Part shown: in pieces, positions 10,286 through 19,690 of the stretch | How the letters are laid out: the number at the start of each line of letters is the position of its first letter | Numbering within the stretch: the first letter of the stretch is position 1 | Source of the DNA: Dromiciops gliroides | Taxonomy: Eukaryota; Chordata; Mammalia; Microbiotheria; Microbiotheriidae | Assembly: GCF_019393635.1 (NCBI RefSeq) | Contig: NC_057864.1 | Location: forward strand, 79,983,882-80,047,881 | Direction: 5' to 3' | Length of the DNA stretch: 64,000 bases | Made by a program: the position numbers and the translations under genes | Notes under the pieces: model-generated | What the model saw: the letters and a program-made list of their open reading frames with translations, nothing else | Told to the model about the DNA's origin: nothing | Database searches by the model: none

Positions 10286-12029
10286 TTTCCCCCCTTTGCT
10301 TCCTCAAGAAACGGAATGTTTCCTTGATGGAACAGTAAAAAGAATATAATAACTTTTGCTGACTAATAATATGCGAACAACAATACAGAAAAGGAAGAGA
10401 GGAAAGTTTTGTCCAGAGGGGCGATTTTTTTTTTTCCTCATGAACCGACGCTTTGACATTAGTCTTGCAAAGGGAGAGCCTCTGCAGAGAGTACATGTTA
10501 CAGATAGTATATAACAGAAAGGAGATAGTAAAAGCTAATAAAGCAAAACAGTTCATATAAAGTCTCTGAGTTCTCTTGTCTTCTTGAAGTGGTAAGATGT
10601 CATCAGGAGGAAACTGGATTCTGGTCTGGAAAACTGGATTCTGGACTCTGGTCTGGAAAGCTGGATTATCTTCTTTAACTGTTTGAATTGCTGTATTTTT
10701 AAAACCTTAGCATAGCATTGTCAATGATCAAATTAATAAATTCCATTACATTCCCTCCTTTATATGGTTAGACTTGTAATAGAGGGTTGAGGTAGTTATG
10801 CAATGTGTAACACTTTTTACCACCATGTGTCTGGATCAAAGCCAAATTTAGTATGTGTTCATGACACCTGAAAATGTTATGGAAAGGTTATCATACCATA
10901 TCTCATGGTTCTGAGACAGCCAGTGATTGTGCTAGGCCACAGGTGAATTCAACTGAGTGAGATAAAAAGATAAATAAGTTCAGTTAAATTAGGTTAAATT
11001 AGGAGGGAGAGAGGATGAATACTGGACTGTGCCTAGTAATTGTGCTCTACATAGTCACCATCATAAGCAAACCATGGACTTACGTATACCTGTCTCTCCT
11101 TTTGTTGCACATATATTCTCTCCAGGGCCTGCGTCAGAGTTCACAGCAAGTTAGTCTCTGAAATGATAAGTTTCCATATTTCTGAAATCTCATTAATTTC
11201 ACCAAAGACAATATGATGGTAAAAATGTGTGCTATGCTGCATAACTGAGAATATATTAGTGATATATACAATAATTCCAAACCATACCCAGAGTATAATG
11301 ACATATAAATAATAAACGAATGTAAATAGCTGATTATATTAGACATTGTTACATAATCTTCTTTTAGACATTATTACATAATCTTCTTTTAGCAAGTAGA
11401 CCACATCATCTTATACATGAATTCTCTGGTATAACAGTAGCAGATACTTAAAGTGGTGATTAATTCATCAAAAAGAAATAAGACTTCAATTAGCAAGATT
11501 CAATATTCAATGTTTTCAGTGAGGTATCAAGCAATTTCTGGTACTTTTTAGTTAAACAGAACAACATACAAGAGAAAGGAGAAAAATAAATAAATAAAAC
11601 AAAACTCATTAGAACTCATGGTTCTCTCAAAAAGAAAGAGTAAATAAAAAAAAGAAGAATTCTGGTAGCTTCTGAGGCCCGATAGCCTCACCCACAGCAT
11701 ATACTTAAAATGTCTTTGAATAATCACTTAGTTTACAAAATTTAGTTTTAAAGAAAAGCAAAAGAAACAAAAGTAAAAAAAAAACCAAAGCAAAACCAAA
11801 AATAAAAAATAAAAAGCAAAAGATTCGCTAAGCACCCTTTTGTGCTCTTAAAGAACTTAAAGGTGCAGTCAATTCCAGGTCTTTTCAGTGCCTTTCAAAA
11901 GTCAAAACAAAAACAAAAAAAACCCAAAAATTAATAAAAAAAAAAATAGTTGAGGTAGGCCAGAAAACTAGGCCATGTACTTCAGTGCTTTTGCCTGTAG
12001 AAGGAAATGCTTGTTAAATTATAAGGTAT
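10286..12029 (-). other. ERV-B 3' region between pol-OTU and the LTR, no env found
   Basis: About 1.7 kb lies where env is expected. No frame longer than about 92 codons, no signal peptide with surface subunit, no furin site and no fusion or immunosuppressive-type motif can be read. The part next to the LTR matches ERV-A. Short frames with a hydrophobic start exist (minus 10278-10556, 11134-11346). Next to the LTR, plus tttcccccctttg (10286-10298) is the polypurine tract on the minus strand. Confidence 0.75.
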
Positions 12030-15000
12030 TTAAGCTGCTAGAGTTTGGGGTATGCCACATTGTTTTAACTGGTTCCCCAATTCTCTGCATGCCAAAGTGG
12101 CAGGGGTTTCTGAATTGTCATTGATCTTTCTAATGCTGTCATAATGTTCTTTATGGTAGAAAATGTGGAGTTCTGTAGCATCAGTTTTGTCTGTGCCACT
12201 GATTTTCAATAAAGGCTGATTTAATTGATGAACCACAACATTCAGCTGATGCTGCTTAGCAAATGCTACAATTGTATCATTTCCTCCCCACTTTCCAAAT
12301 TTCTTTAATTCATCAACATATTCTTCAAAAGGGGAGTCATTTACTATAAAAGACTCAAACTCTTGTCTATGGTTAATCATATAAGAAGCAGCTTCTTGTC
12401 TGTGTCTGAGATGATTTCTACAGTGACCTTCTAGCTGGTCTGCTAAAGCCCTAAAAAGGCAATTTCCGTCTCCTGATACTTTACGAAGACGGAGTCCCAA
12501 AGCATTTAACTGATCAGTGGGATTCTTAAATGGGAACTTCCTGTTTCCTCTGAACTTTCTTTGCTCTTTAACAGTTGCTATCGTTAGGGTTTTTACCTCT
12601 TTAGCGTCTACCTCAGGTCTATCTGAAATCTCTTCACCTATGAATGGTGCAGGCTTTATATGAGAGCAATGAATCCATGAGTCTTTTTCACCAATTTTAA
12701 TGGCGGTAGGAGTTGTCAATAATACCTGAAAAGGTCCTTCCCAGGCAGGTTGAGTTCCACTGGTTCTCTGAAAATTCTTTACATATATTTTATCTCCTGG
12801 GTTGAAGTTATGCAATGAAAAGTCTAATGGTCCTGCCTGGACCACAGCTCCTGCCTCATGGAGTTCACGTAGCCTGGTCTGTAATTCCTGTATATAGGAA
12901 GCAACAGAAGTATCACCTCCCACCAGTGATGTATAAACTGGGGAAAAAGTTTTAGCTTGGATAGGAGGGTGACCAAAAAGCATTTCATAAGGAGATATAT
13001 GAAGTTCTCCTCTTGGTCTACTTCGTAGATAGAATAATGCCAATGGTAGAACATCAGGCCATTTCAAATGGGTTTCAGTACATAATTTGCCAATCATACT
13101 CTTAAGCTCTTTATTCATACGTTCGACTTGGCCTGAACTTTGTGGATGGTAGGGCGTGTGGAATTTTGGAGTCACTCCCAAGAAAGAGTAGATTTGGGAT
13201 AAAATCGAATCAGTGAAATGTGTGCCTTTGTCAGAATCGATGCGGGCTGGTGGGCCAAAACGAGGTACTATCTCTTTAAGAAGAATTTTGGCAACAAAGG
13301 CAGCTGTGGCTCGGGGGCTGGGAAAGGCCTCCACCCACCGAGTGAGCTGATCAACTATAACAAGGCAAAATTTATAATGTCCTGCTTTTGGCATAGTAAT
13401 ATAATCAATTTGTAAGTGCTCAAAAGGTGTATATGCTAGAGGACGCCCTCCATAAGCTTTGGCCTTAAAAGCATACTGATTATAAGACTGACATGTGGAG
13501 CAGCCCGAGCAGATTCGAGATGCTGTATTAGTCACACCTGGTGCTATCCAGGTTCTCTTAATAGAGTCTACAATGCCTTGTGTACCAAAATGGCCTTTTC
13601 TGTGAACAGAGAGGCATACCTGGTGGTAGAATTTCCGGGGAAGAAATGGCTTACCTTCCGGAGACACCCAGATGCCATTGATCTGTTTCGCCTTAAATTT
13701 CTTTTTCCACTTTTCTACTTCAGAATCGTCATAGGTTAGGTTGGAAGGAATATCCTCAGAAGGTGAAAGGTTAAATACATGTTCAGGAGCTTCTAATGCA
13801 GCAAGCTTGGCTGCAGAATCGGCTCGTGCATTTCCCTTTGAAACAGGGTCACTATTCCCTGTGTGGGCAGGGCAATGTACAACGGCTAGGGAAGAAGGCA
13901 GTTTTAGGGCATCTAAGAGGTCCTTGATAAGGTCCCCATTGGCAATAGCCTTGCCCGAGGATGTTAGAAAGCCTCGTTGACGCCAAATCATACCAATAAA
14001 GTGGCATATGCCAAAGCCATATTTCGAGTCAGTAAAAATGGTGGCACTCTTATCTTTAGCTATATTACAGGCCTGTGTAAGAGCCACAAGTTCAGCAGCC
14101 TGTGCACTAAAATGGGAAGGCAGAGAAGCTGCCCAGAGGGTGTCATAATCAGAAACTACAGCAGCTCCAGTAAAACGGGTTCCCTCTCTCATAAATGAGG
14201 AACCATCTGTATAGAGGACAAGATCAGGATTTTCTAAAGGTGTATCAAAAAGATCATCACGGGGTTTTTCAGCCATATCAACTAAAGAAGCACAGTCATG
14301 CAACGGTTCCCCCGAGAATGGTAAATTAGGGAGTAGTGTTGCTGGATTAAGAACTGTGCAGCGTTTTAAAGTGATATTCTCATTACCTAACAGGGTTATT
14401 TCATACTTAGCCAGCCTTTGATCTGAAAAGGCTTGTGTCCTGTGACGTAGTAAGAGAGCCTCCACTTCGTGAGGGCATTGCACAGTTAGAGGGTTACCTA
14501 GGACCAAATCAGAGGCTTTTTCTACCAAAAGCGCTGTGGCCGCCACTGCTCTAAGGCAAGGTGGCACTCCAGCCGCTACAGGGTCCAGCTGAATTGAATA
14601 GTAGGCTATAGGACGCTGGTTAGGCCCCAGTGACTGAGTCAGGACTCCAGAAGCCACCCCCCTTTGTTCATGCACAAAGAGAGTGAAAGGCTTACTATAA
14701 TCTGGCAGTCCTAGGGCAGGTGCTGATAACAAGGCCCGTTTTAATTCTTTTATGGCTGAGAGATGCTGGGGATCCAACTGTAAAATGTCTGGAACAGAAC
14801 TTTTTGTAAGAGCTATGAGGGGTTTAGTAATTTCACCAAAAGAGGGTATCCATTGTCTACAGTACCCAGCTGCTCCCAGAATGGCTCTCAACTGCCTCTT
14901 AGTAGTGGGGGCAGAGAGTTGTTGAATGGCCTGGACTCGCTTAGAAGAGACAGAGCGAGTTCCAGCAGCCAAAATAAATCCTAAATATTCTACCTGGGGC

Positions 15001-15587
15001 AAACACCATTGTACCTTTGTCTTAGAAACCTTGTGTCCTCTCTTGTGCAGCTCCAGCAGTAAGTGACGGCTATCTTCCTGACAAATTTCAGCATTAGGAG
15101 AGGCCAAAAGTAAGTCATCAACATATTGTACTAGTGTGGAGGCTTTAAAGGTAATAGAGGCCAGATCCTGCTGTAAAATTTGGGAAAATAATGTGGGACT
15201 GTCTACAAATCCCTGTGGGAGTCTAGTCCAGGTCCACTGTCTATTTTTCCAGGTAAAAGCAAATAAATATTGGAAGTCCTCATGTACTGGTATGGAGAAA
15301 AAGGCAGAGCAAAGGTCTACCACTGTGAAACATGTAGATTCATAGGGAATTGAGGAAATTATCATAGCCGGATTTGCGACTATAGAATGTCTAGGAATAA
15401 CATAATTATTAATCGCTCTAAGATCTTGCACAAAGCGATAAACAGGTTTACCATCTGGCCCAGGCTTGGGTTTTTTAACTGGCAAAATGGGAGTATTGCA
15501 TGGAGAGTGATGACATGGAATAATAATACCCTGGCTTTTCAAAGCCTCAATTATAGGGGTGATCCCTTCTATTGCTTCCCTAGACAA
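12030..15587 (-). CDS. pol: ERV-B pol: reverse transcriptase, RNase H, integrase and a C-terminal OTU domain
   Basis: This is one open frame of 1185 codons; the codon at 15587 is TTG, and the true frame opens a little upstream. Order: reverse transcriptase (about 1-250) with catalytic D91 and YVDD 155-158; connection; RNase H with D461, E499, D520 and D590; integrase zinc finger H662, H666, C696 and C699; integrase core D728, D786 and E822 (35 residues between the last two); a GPF-type C-terminal domain around 949-975; a linker of about 40 residues; then the OTU domain (about 1025-1160). All catalytic residues expected for copying and integration are present. Gammaretroviral pol normally ends soon after integrase, so the last ~160 residues are extra. 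No stop or splice boundary separates them from integrase. Confidence 0.93.
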   Translation of the reverse strand: MSREAIEGITPIIEALKSQGIIIPCHHSPCNTPILPVKKPKPGPDGKPVYRFVQDLRAINNYVIPRHSIVANPAMIISSIPYESTCFTVVDLCSAFFSIPVHEDFQYLFAFTWKNRQWTWTRLPQGFVDSPTLFSQILQQDLASITFKASTLVQYVDDLLLASPNAEICQEDSRHLLLELHKRGHKVSKTKVQWCLPQVEYLGFILAAGTRSVSSKRVQAIQQLSAPTTKRQLRAILGAAGYCRQWIPSFGEITKPLIALTKSSVPDILQLDPQHLSAIKELKRALLSAPALGLPDYSKPFTLFVHEQRGVASGVLTQSLGPNQRPIAYYSIQLDPVAAGVPPCLRAVAATALLVEKASDLVLGNPLTVQCPHEVEALLLRHRTQAFSDQRLAKYEITLLGNENITLKRCTVLNPATLLPNLPFSGEPLHDCASLVDMAEKPRDDLFDTPLENPDLVLYTDGSSFMREGTRFTGAAVVSDYDTLWAASLPSHFSAQAAELVALTQACNIAKDKSATIFTDSKYGFGICHFIGMIWRQRGFLTSSGKAIANGDLIKDLLDALKLPSSLAVVHCPAHTGNSDPVSKGNARADSAAKLAALEAPEHVFNLSPSEDIPSNLTYDDSEVEKWKKKFKAKQINGIWVSPEGKPFLPRKFYHQVCLSVHRKGHFGTQGIVDSIKRTWIAPGVTNTASRICSGCSTCQSYNQYAFKAKAYGGRPLAYTPFEHLQIDYITMPKAGHYKFCLVIVDQLTRWVEAFPSPRATAAFVAKILLKEIVPRFGPPARIDSDKGTHFTDSILSQIYSFLGVTPKFHTPYHPQSSGQVERMNKELKSMIGKLCTETHLKWPDVLPLALFYLRSRPRGELHISPYEMLFGHPPIQAKTFSPVYTSLVGGDTSVASYIQELQTRLRELHEAGAVVQAGPLDFSLHNFNPGDKIYVKNFQRTSGTQPAWEGPFQVLLTTPTAIKIGEKDSWIHCSHIKPAPFIGEEISDRPEVDAKEVKTLTIATVKEQRKFRGNRKFPFKNPTDQLNALGLRLRKVSGDGNCLFRALADQLEGHCRNHLRHRQEAASYMINHRQEFESFIVNDSPFEEYVDELKKFGKWGGNDTIVAFAKQHQLNVVVHQLNQPLLKISGTDKTDATELHIFYHKEHYDSIRKINDNSETPATLACRELGNQLKQCGIPQTLAA
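12090..12515 (-). other. OTU deubiquitinase-like domain (OTUD3-like) in frame with pol
   Basis: Pol residues 1025-1166 read as an OTU-family cysteine protease, closest in my recognition to vertebrate OTUD3. The catalytic Cys loop is [10 protein letters not shown] (D1040, C1043) and the catalytic His lies in [12 protein letters not shown] (H1148). Other shared stretches are [11 protein letters not shown] and [12 protein letters not shown]. Viral OTU proteases elsewhere remove ubiquitin or ISG15 from host proteins. Here the domain would be made as part of Gag-Pol, or cut free by protease. The host OTUD3 coding region has introns, whereas this copy has none, so capture through an mRNA is likely (inference). 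Enzyme activity is unproven. Confidence 0.9.
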
Positions 15588-16207
15588 TGGATACTGTGGA
15601 ATGGAGGGGGGTGGTCCCCCTTAACTTTAAAGGTAACAGGCATGGCAGACTTAAGGAGCCCCACCTCATTAGGGGATGAGGCCCATAAAGACTCAGGAAT
15701 GTCAGAGGGGATTTTGGATACCTCCCCTGCTGTTCCTTGAGCTTCTGTAAGTAAAATTGGTAATAAATGAACAGTATCCTCTGGCAATTGTAAGGAGACA
15801 GCCCCATCTGGAGCACAAGATATGGTTGCTCTAAGCTTGCAAAGGAGATCACGACCTAATAAATTTACAGGGGCATCAGGCATGAGTAAAAATGAATGTT
15901 CTACTGTTAAGGGCCCCATAGATACCATGCGAGGATTCAATTTTGCCACTCTCTGGCTCTTTCCTGAGACTCCCACTACATTCAAATATCCTACAGGTCT
16001 ACACCCAGCATCTGGTTTGCTTACTAATACTGATTTAGAGGCTCCTGTGTCTAGCAGACAATCATAATAAGTCTCCCCCACTTTTAAGGTGACATGTGGT
16101 TCATTACTCTGGGGAGGTGAATGGACTGGCACAAGTGCATTCAAAAAATCCGGATCTGGGAATATATGGCTTTCATTATCTATGTTCCATTCCTCCCCAA
16201 GACACCA
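15569..16207 (-). CDS. pro: ERV-B protease (pro), read through from gag
   Basis: This frame is the direct in-frame continuation of gag after the TGA. It carries the retroviral aspartic protease motif LLDTGAS and the flap-distal LLGRDLL. After the protease a segment resembles the start of gammaretroviral pol ([12 protein letters not shown]), and the frame then ends in TAG at 15569-15571. The matching reverse transcriptase lies in another frame from about 15611 onward. The change of frame coincides with a six-base C run on the minus strand (plus G run 15606-15611), so either a one-base deletion or ribosomal slippage separates pro from pol. The enzyme would cut Gag-Pol. Confidence 0.85.
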   Translation of the reverse strand, partial: WCLGEEWNIDNESHIFPDPDFLNALVPVHSPPQSNEPHVTLKVGETYYDCLLDTGASKSVLVSKPDAGCRPVGYLNVVGVSGKSQRVAKLNPRMVSMGPLTVEHSFLLMPDAPVNLLGRDLLCKLRATISCAPDGAVSLQLPEDTVHLLPILLTEAQGTAGEVSKIPSDIPESLWASSPNEVGLLKSAMPVTFKVKGDHPPPFHSIHCLGKQ

Positions 16208-17263
16208 TCATTCCTGTGTCCTCTTCTGAGGGGGGTCTTGGTTACCATTATTCTGGTACTGCCTTTCTGTATTCCTCCAAAAAGATCTATTTCTATTTTG
16301 ATTTCGCCTGTAATTAGAATTAGAATTTCTTCTCCAAGTCCTACATTCTCTCAATTCATGCCCCTCCTTACGACAGTAACAACACACCTTAGTGTCCTTG
16401 CTCCGGTATCCACATGGCTGACTAGTAATAGCTGGTGCCAGAATGTTCTGTTTAGGGTGATCTGGATCTTCCTCACGTGAGTCAAAGACATAATTTGCAA
16501 GTTCCTTAATTCTATCTACTGAGAGATTTCTCCAGTCTGGACATTGTTTCAGAAAGTATCTGCGTATTTCTGGCAGTGAATTATAAACAAATGTGTTGAG
16601 AATGATACAGGAATCTCTTAAATCTACTGGATCCAATCTGGTGTACTGTCTAGCGGCCTCACAAAGTCTATCATAAAATCTGTTTGGTCTTTCATTAGCC
16701 TCCTGAGGTAGGCTTAAAAATTTCTGCCAGTTTTCTGGTTTTCTAGAGCAAGATTCCATTCCCTTCAGAAGTGTTTCTCTAGCATCTTTTAATCTTTGGA
16801 AATCCCTATCATCATTATAATTCCACTCTGGATCCTTTAGAGGCCATTCCACATCGGCCTTACCTTTCGCAACAAGGGCATTTCCTGCTGAGATAACATC
16901 TGTAATCTCAGTTGGGGACAGTAAAGTTTCCAAAAGGCAAGTAACATCAGCCCAACTGGGTTGATATGCATTAAATATAGTCCTTAACTGTGAAATTACA
17001 GTGTTAGGATTTTTCTCAAAACTAGGGATGATTGATTTCCATGCGCTCAAGTCACTTGGTCTAAAGGGGCTATATTTTCTGACTTGAATTGGCACTCCCT
17101 TCTTACTATGTTCTATAGCTTCCTGCAGAGGGAGTAGTTTCTGCTGATCTGATTCTGAACTTGGATCATCTCTAGTAGAAACAGCCATTTTGAGGTCTCT
17201 CTCCATATGTGAGAATTTCATTTCGAGGTCTCTCTCCATATGTGAGAATTTCCCCCATATCAT
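16208..17263 (-). CDS. gag: ERV-B gag polyprotein (capsid and nucleocapsid)
   Basis: The 351-residue frame forms the virus core. The N-terminus starts MIWGK with no glycine for myristoylation, and carries an 11-residue tandem duplication (KFSHMERDLEM / KFSHMERDLKM) from a 33-bp DNA repeat at 17192-17251. A capsid domain follows (about residues 60-270): PFRPSDLSAWK, a TLLSPTEI region, and the ANERPNRFYDRL stretch equivalent to the gammaretroviral major homology region. Near residue 300 is one CCHC zinc knuckle (C-x2-C-x4-H-x4-C), then a basic Arg/Asn-rich tail. It ends in TGA at 16208-16210, and the same frame stays open into protease, which suggests read-through as in gammaretroviruses. A classical matrix domain seems missing or replaced. 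Confidence 0.88.
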   Translation of the reverse strand: MIWGKFSHMERDLEMKFSHMERDLKMAVSTRDDPSSESDQQKLLPLQEAIEHSKKGVPIQVRKYSPFRPSDLSAWKSIIPSFEKNPNTVISQLRTIFNAYQPSWADVTCLLETLLSPTEITDVISAGNALVAKGKADVEWPLKDPEWNYNDDRDFQRLKDARETLLKGMESCSRKPENWQKFLSLPQEANERPNRFYDRLCEAARQYTRLDPVDLRDSCIILNTFVYNSLPEIRRYFLKQCPDWRNLSVDRIKELANYVFDSREEDPDHPKQNILAPAITSQPCGYRSKDTKVCCYCRKEGHELRECRTWRRNSNSNYRRNQNRNRSFWRNTERQYQNNGNQDPPQKRTQE

Positions 17264-17547
17264 AACAATGATAATAACAAAAACAATGATAATAACAAAA
17301 ACAAAAAAAAAACCAAAAAAAAAATAAAATCCTTAGTCGTATGAACTATGGATGTGGTATTAAAAGGTATTTCAATTGCAGGCATAAAATTTCTACTTAT
17401 ATTAAACGTATTTTCCCAAAGATTCTCACGTATACTATTATACAAAAAACTTTTTGCTGCCTGAATGAGGAAAAAACCAATAATGTTATGAAGGACCATT
17501 GAGTAAACTATTCCTCTAAGTCGGGATGTTATGCTGTCCCAATACAT
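17260..17547 (-). CDS. ERV-B small hydrophobic frame upstream of gag
   Basis: This 95-codon frame has two potential N-glycosylation sites (NIS, NTT). Its C-terminal ~22 residues are almost entirely Phe, Leu, Val and Ser (FFLVFFLFLLLSLFLLLSLL), a clear membrane-spanning stretch. Its TGA overlaps the gag ATG (ATGA at 17260-17263), the tight arrangement used for coupled translation. A low-complexity T-rich strand encodes part of the tail, so the hydrophobicity may partly reflect base composition. It may be a leader or anchor peptide that works with Gag, which lacks a normal myristoylated start. Not recognised. Confidence 0.4.
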   Translation of the reverse strand: MYWDSITSRLRGIVYSMVLHNIIGFFLIQAAKSFLYNSIRENLWENTFNISRNFMPAIEIPFNTTSIVHTTKDFIFFLVFFLFLLLSLFLLLSLL

Positions 17548-17761
17548 TCTGATGAGAAAATCAAAGGGATAGTAGAATATTCGAGCATCTTGCCCTTTAA
17601 ACTGGGCTGGCTTTTCTGTTTAAAGCAAGACTCTTAGAGGCTTAAAGTCTTTAAGGGAGATTAGACAAAGGGAAAGTCCGTGGGGGGGGGGGGGTAATTT
17701 GGAAAATCCACCGAATTGGCCGGCTTATGGCCAAACTAGGGAGGGTGGGAGGGTCCTTAAG
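17548..17761 (-). other. ERV-B untranslated leader
   Basis: This short leader lies between the primer site and the first open frame. It includes a G-run on the plus strand (about 17682-17694). A packaging signal would be expected here, but none can be identified by eye. Confidence 0.4.
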
Positions 17762-17779
17762 GTCCCTTCGGGGTCGCCA
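17762..17779 (-). other. ERV-B primer-binding site, tRNA-Arg-like
   Basis: Four bases inside the 5' LTR the minus strand reads TGGCGACCCCGAAGGGAC. From memory of vertebrate tRNA-Arg 3' ends this is close to a perfect complement, with one mismatch. Arginine is the best candidate primer. Confidence 0.7.
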
Positions 17780-17783
17780 AAAC

Positions 17784-18323
17784 TGTGAGATTTAAAATTG
17801 GATATTAGATCATAAATCTCCCCTACTTAACCTTTCCCTTAATTTATCTCCCAAACTAGTAAATGGAAGCAGGTTTTGGTTTTCTAGATAGACCTTTTTA
17901 TTTATAGTTATGATAGTCACAAGGTGATGTTGGTTAGAAGGATAGGAAAGTAGAAACACAATACAAATCGTCTTAAGTCTAAGCTTAGTCTATATTCCTT
18001 ATAACAACTCACCAAACCGACAAGGCCACCAACCGACAAGGCCACCAACCGACAAGGCCACCTTTGGAGAGAGAGAGTCCGTGCCGCGCCGTCAGGAGTC
18101 CCGCCAAGCAGGCAAAAAGGCCTCTCTCCTTTTCTCCACCCCGGAAGTAAAAAAAAACCCGGCAGGCAGTCTGACATGCGCAGCAGGCGCACTGTACCTG
18201 GCAGGCAGTCTGACATGCGCAGCAGGCAGACTGTTCATCTCCTCCCCAAAAGGGTGGTCCTTGAAAAACTGGCGTCTTTCAGTTATCCTAACCGACTGTT
18301 AAAAACTTTCATATTTTACCACA
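17784..18323 (-). repeat. ERV-B 5' LTR
   Basis: This is the partner of 9746-10285 with the same length and the same tandem repeats. Just outside at 18324-18327 is the CCTC duplication, after which the interrupted SINE resumes. In viral orientation it would drive transcription toward 17783. Confidence 0.93.
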
Positions 18324-18395
18324 CCTCAGATACTTGACACTAGCTCTGTGACCTTGGGCAAGTCACTTAACCCTCATTGCCCCACCAAAAAAAAA
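18324..18395 (+). repeat. Right part of the SINE split by ERV-B
   Basis: It continues the SINE at 9674-9745 after the ERV and ends in an A-run before the duplication tgactacttta at 18396-18406. Removing ERV-B and one CCTC copy gives a continuous SINE. Confidence 0.9.
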
Positions 18396-18486
18396 TGACT
18401 ACTTTACAAATAAGTGGCACTAATTATGTGTTCATTAAATTGAATTGAATTAAAAACAATTTCCAGTGATTTATACAATTGGTAGC

Positions 18487-18690
18487 ATAACAGATATTGT
18501 TGTTGTTATCCTTCCTTTTCAAAAAGGACCAATGGCATCAGGAGGGTGATGTCTTGACTCGTGAGTGAATTGGATCTAATTGAGGCAGAGTTGCAGAAAG
18601 TCATCATCCTCACTCTCTCTTCCTAAGTCATCTGTGTACAGTAGCAAGACAAAGGATGACTAGAGATGGCATGGAATACGTTGGATGATC
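18487..18690. repeat. Interspersed repeat, LINE-like family
   Basis: 'ttgttgttatccttcctttt ... ggaccaatggcatcaggagg ... gtcatcatcctcactctct' has a close relative at 41650-41850 and shares its start with 29145-29750. Family not named with confidence. Confidence 0.5.
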
Positions 18691-19484
18691 TTTGATATCT
18701 GAACAAACTCTTAGTGCTCCACAGCTCCTGCTTCAGCCACCTTTGTGGCCATTAGAACAAACTGTTCTTGTTTGCTCATCCCACCAAAGAAAGTCTTCAC
18801 ATCCCCCTAACTCACCAGTGGGTTTGAGACCTCTTGGTTACCCTCAACCTGGTTTAGCCCATTGGCCGAGACATTTTACCTGTATGTGGTCACCCACATG
18901 CTTCTTGGAGTCACAGGTGAGTGTTGAGTACCAGATGAGCACCACAGGTGGACGATTGGCCCTGAAAAGGGCTCAGTAAGCCCTCACACTAGAGGTCCTG
19001 TTCCTCCCTGAACACTACATACACCCCTTATAACAGATTTAATGGCATCATGAAAAAAATACATCGTTATTTTTTTTAAATTGTAGATTCCCAAACCAGA
19101 TATGTTGGCATTGGGTTCAATCATACCCTTTTCCCAGCAATTAGCTTGCAAATAATCCAAAACTGACATTATGTACCCTCCTCAATCTAAGTGGGAGGGC
19201 TTATCTCTAAGATTACTTAGAAATTATAGATAAGATTCATTTCCCCTTCACAGAAATCAGTCTTTTCATAAAGTCTTGCCTTTCTGTGGCACTCCCTGAG
19301 CAGGTTCATTTGAGTGTTGCAATCCCACCAGGGTACAAGTATGGGATAAACTAAGCCTAATGTTTCTTAATGAATTCACTGTAGAAATACTACTTTACAT
19401 GTGTATAGCCCTTTATGATCTTCACTACAGTAAGTTAGATAGGAAAGGTTTATTCCTTTCCTTTTATAGGAGAAGAAAAGGGGA

Positions 19485-19690
19485 GGCAGCATAGTAGAAC
19501 AAGAAGAGTACTGGTTGCCTAGGCAAACTACAGGGCTTCAGATTCTAGCTTGGCCATCCATGTGACCTTGGGCAAATCCTATTGCTTCTTTGGGCCTCAG
19601 TTTTCACATTTATAAAATAAGGGAGTTAGTGTAAAATGATCCTTTAGCTCCCTTCCAGGTCTAAATACCATCATCGTATAAAGTGATTTG
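19485..19690 (+). repeat. MIR-like SINE
   Basis: 'gtgaccttgggcaaatccta' followed by 'cctcagttttcacatttata' and 'gatcctttagctcccttcca' is a diverged MIR/CORE-SINE pattern. Confidence 0.5.

Larger units (their letters stand above)
9746..18323 (-). mobile_element. ERV-B: young env-less endogenous retrovirus with an OTU domain fused to pol
   Basis: This 8578-bp element reads right to left. It has 540-bp LTRs (9746-10285 and 17784-18323) with TG/CA ends, 2 differences seen between them, and CCTC target duplications (9742-9745 and 18324-18327). In viral order it holds a tRNA-Arg-like primer site, a short hydrophobic frame, gag, pro in the gag frame behind a TGA, pol with all catalytic residues, an OTU cysteine-protease domain continuous with pol, about 1.7 kb without a readable env, and a polypurine tract. 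The capsid and pol are gammaretrovirus-like. The near-identical LTRs and long open frames point to a recent insertion. The only break I see is a one-base frame change between pro and pol. Confidence 0.95.

Noticed and set aside
15822..16480. Plus-strand frames across ERV-B gag, pro and pol
   Set aside because: They lie opposite the minus-strand viral genes, have no domains and are antisense shadows.
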